The notes beneath the pieces were generated by a model. The model did not search any database. It was not told where the DNA came from and saw only the letters and a list, made by a program, of their open reading frames with translations. A stretch of DNA of 64,000 nucleotides from Sympetrum striolatum (taxonomy: Eukaryota > Arthropoda > Insecta > Odonata > Libellulidae): the NCBI GenBank assembly GCA_947579665.1, contig OX388350.1:85145152-85209151 (forward strand), in the 5' to 3' direction. Of this stretch, positions 62,201 to 64,000 are shown piece after piece (position 1 is the stretch's first letter; each line of letters begins with the position of its first letter). The position numbers and the translations under genes were made by a program.

Positions 62201-62997
62201 TTTTATTTTTTGTAAATTTGGCATTTAGCAACAGAATAATGAGATGAAAATAATTCCATCACTTCTGCTTTCACTTGAATTTCACCTTATACACATGAGA
62301 TAAAGTGAAGTTAATTTAATTTTATCATAAAAATAATTAATTTCATCGTCATAGAATTCATCAATCATTCATTTCATTACCATTTTATAGGAGAAAAGAG
62401 CAATTATTCTTAATGTGCAATGTGAGGCAGTGTTATGAGTTCTACCATTTATAAATACCTTGTAAACATGTACATTTTTTCAACTTCAAGAAAAGTGTCA
62501 TCCTACCTTCAATCTTAAATAATGTTTCATTTTATGGTTAATTGGTAAGAGAGAGTTAATTTCTAAGTATTCCAGTATTTAAAAGCATTAATTTTCCTTT
62601 TGTTTACACTTACAACTTCATTCATGCTAGTCATGGAAATGATTGGAAAGAAATAGGTAGAAATTTCAAAATTATTAATTTTGAAATAATTGCTTCGATA
62701 CATTGTATCAATAAACAAGAGTTTGGTAACACAAAGCAGGTACAGGACCACTATCATGGATATTATATTTGTGCACTCATTCTATTCTACGATGATGGTT
62801 AGCTTAAATAAAGATACAAGGTTAAATAGTTCTTAAAATTACTGATGGAAGCAAGTACATCTGTTAGAATTTAATTTAACAATACTCTATTAAAAATTTT
62901 CAAGAATAGTCTCTCCACAAGAGTTTTCTTATTATTCTTTGATAGTGCTTTTGTCACTGTTATTATTGTCTCCTTTCTAATAATTATAACATAAGAA
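59258..62997. other. Intergenic or 3' flanking, nothing recognised
   Basis: About 3.7 kb of AT-rich sequence with short frames only. The 3' UTR of the EGF/EB-like gene must lie in its right part; the nearest reverse-strand AATAAA noticed is near 62110, which is distant. Confidence 0.4.
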
Positions 62998-63062
62998 TCA
63001 CAATACAAACTTAAGACCAAGAGCTAATGAAGCAAGGAGCAATGAAGCAGATATCGAGCAGC
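62998..63062 (-). CDS. EGF/EB-like protein, last exon with hydrophobic tail
   Basis: A 65-nt exon after a strong acceptor (gtttctttcttacag). Its first two bases complete a glycine codon begun at 63892. It then encodes CSISASLLLASLALGLKFVL and TGA. A C-terminal run of about 18 hydrophobic residues preceded by small residues is typical of a GPI-anchor signal, or less likely a tail anchor. Together with the cysteine module upstream it suggests an extracellular, membrane-tethered protein. Confidence 0.6.
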
Positions 63063-63891
63063 CTGTAAGAAAGAAACAATTTAGTCACATAGGGAAGAAA
63101 CTATGGTCAACTGCTAAAGCTGAATACTATTCTTACATCATATACAACATTTTTTTGAATAAAACCTGTTTCAAGTACAAGCTAACAAGTAATACTGCTG
63201 ATGTTTGACTGATCAAATATTTTCGTATATGTTAGTGAATACACGAATGCATTAAAGGTTAAAAAATACATTTTTATCTCTTGCTTGGTTTTAAAATTTA
63301 CGTAGCTTATGGCAATCCTTGCATGTGTGTATTTTCTGGAATACAGCTATTAGCAAATGAAGTTACATGTTCTAAAATAGTGGTTAAAAATAAATATAAT
63401 GCTGTTAGTAGCTACAAATTTCACCAGAATTATAATTTTTATGATACTGTCACAAGAAATATTTTTAGAAACAATTTACAATAAGATGCAGAAATTTAAG
63501 AAGTCATTCTTTATGTATGGTAAAATTTGATAGTTTCAAGTCAAAATCTATTTTTCCTTGTTGTTTCATGAAAAACTCATGCTTGGATAGCATGACTAGA
63601 AACTAATTGTACACGTTAATTTTACAATTAATTTTATAAAAACCAATTTCTAGTTGCTCACTACATTTTTTTCTATTGCTTTTCCAGCAAAACTCTTTGA
63701 ATAGAGAAATAAAATATTTTTATAGCAGAATTTTCAATTTGTCACTGAGTAATGTGTTTAATTCCATATTCTTATATCTTTTGACAGTAATGATGCGTGA
63801 TATCTTATGACACCCTTTCATTCAAATTCTTGACAATTAATTATTTTCTGCTACCTCTTTCTCTTGCTAGATTTAAACCTGGCATACTTAC

Positions 63892-64000
63892 CGGAACAGG
63901 TGAGGAGTTTTTCATTTAATTTATATCCCGAATCACATTGGCAAATTTTGTCCTTACATATTGAATGCTCGGCAGAACAACCTTCCTCTACAGTGCAAGG
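63892..64000 (-). CDS. EGF/EB-like cysteine-rich exon (cut by window edge)
   Basis: The reverse strand is open from the edge and ends at a strong donor GTAAGT. It encodes PCTVEEGCSAEHSICKDKIC, then QCDSGYKLNEKLLTCS. Six cysteines spaced C-x5-C-x6-C-x4-C-x-C-x12-C with the DSGY motif fit an EGF-like or EB module, which acts outside the cell. Upstream exons, presumably with a signal peptide and more modules, lie beyond 64000. The exon ends in phase 1 and matches the exon at 62998-63062 across an 829-bp intron. Confidence 0.75.

Overview
The window comes from a large, intron-rich, AT-rich eukaryotic genome, most likely an arthropod. The reasons are spliced genes with GT..AG introns, a DUF4806-like gene of the type common in insects, and a mixture of RTE, CR1/Jockey-group, Penelope-like, hAT, pogo and piggyBac-like repeats. 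No bacterial-style gene organisation is present. The species cannot be fixed from sequence alone.

Layout. (1) 1-21967 is one continuous tandem satellite, monomer about 92 bp, all in one orientation, entering the window already in progress. It carries larger nested repeats (1,099 bp, about 2.92 kb, 4.1 kb and 7.3 kb). (2) 21968-31000 is a transposon graveyard: a 5'-truncated CR1-like retrotransposon abuts the satellite and is itself split by a 1.4-kb insert. It is followed on the minus strand by RTE and Penelope-like remnants. The RTE endonuclease is cut by a 1,510-bp hAT element with an exact 8-bp target duplication, and the hAT carries a 163-bp retroelement tail with a 13-bp duplication. (3) 31462-51966 (minus) is one C2H2 zinc-finger gene. 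I reconstruct three coding exons (51966-51280, 49421-47625, 33126-31462), all joined in phase 0, giving 1,382 aa with 15 C2H2-type fingers. Its 14.5-kb second intron holds a Jockey-group fragment, an RTE fragment, a 900-bp pogo-like element with TA duplication, a 531-bp piggyBac-like MITE with TTAA duplication, a tRNA-derived SINE head and several fold-backs. (4) 55035-57656 (minus) holds the last four exons of a DUF4806-like gene. One intron was enlarged from about 300 bp to 1,790 bp by a young 5'-truncated retrotransposon flanked by an unusually long 128-bp duplication. (5) At the right edge (62998-64000, minus) are the last two exons of a gene encoding an EGF/EB-like cysteine module followed by a hydrophobic C-terminal tail.

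The three genes share the minus strand but nothing in the sequence suggests they act together. The most unusual items are the 128-bp duplication flanking a non-LTR insertion, the nested hAT/RTE/Penelope mosaic, and the multi-scale CpG-retaining satellite. Exon structures are inferred from splice consensus and phase agreement only; no transcript or database search was available.
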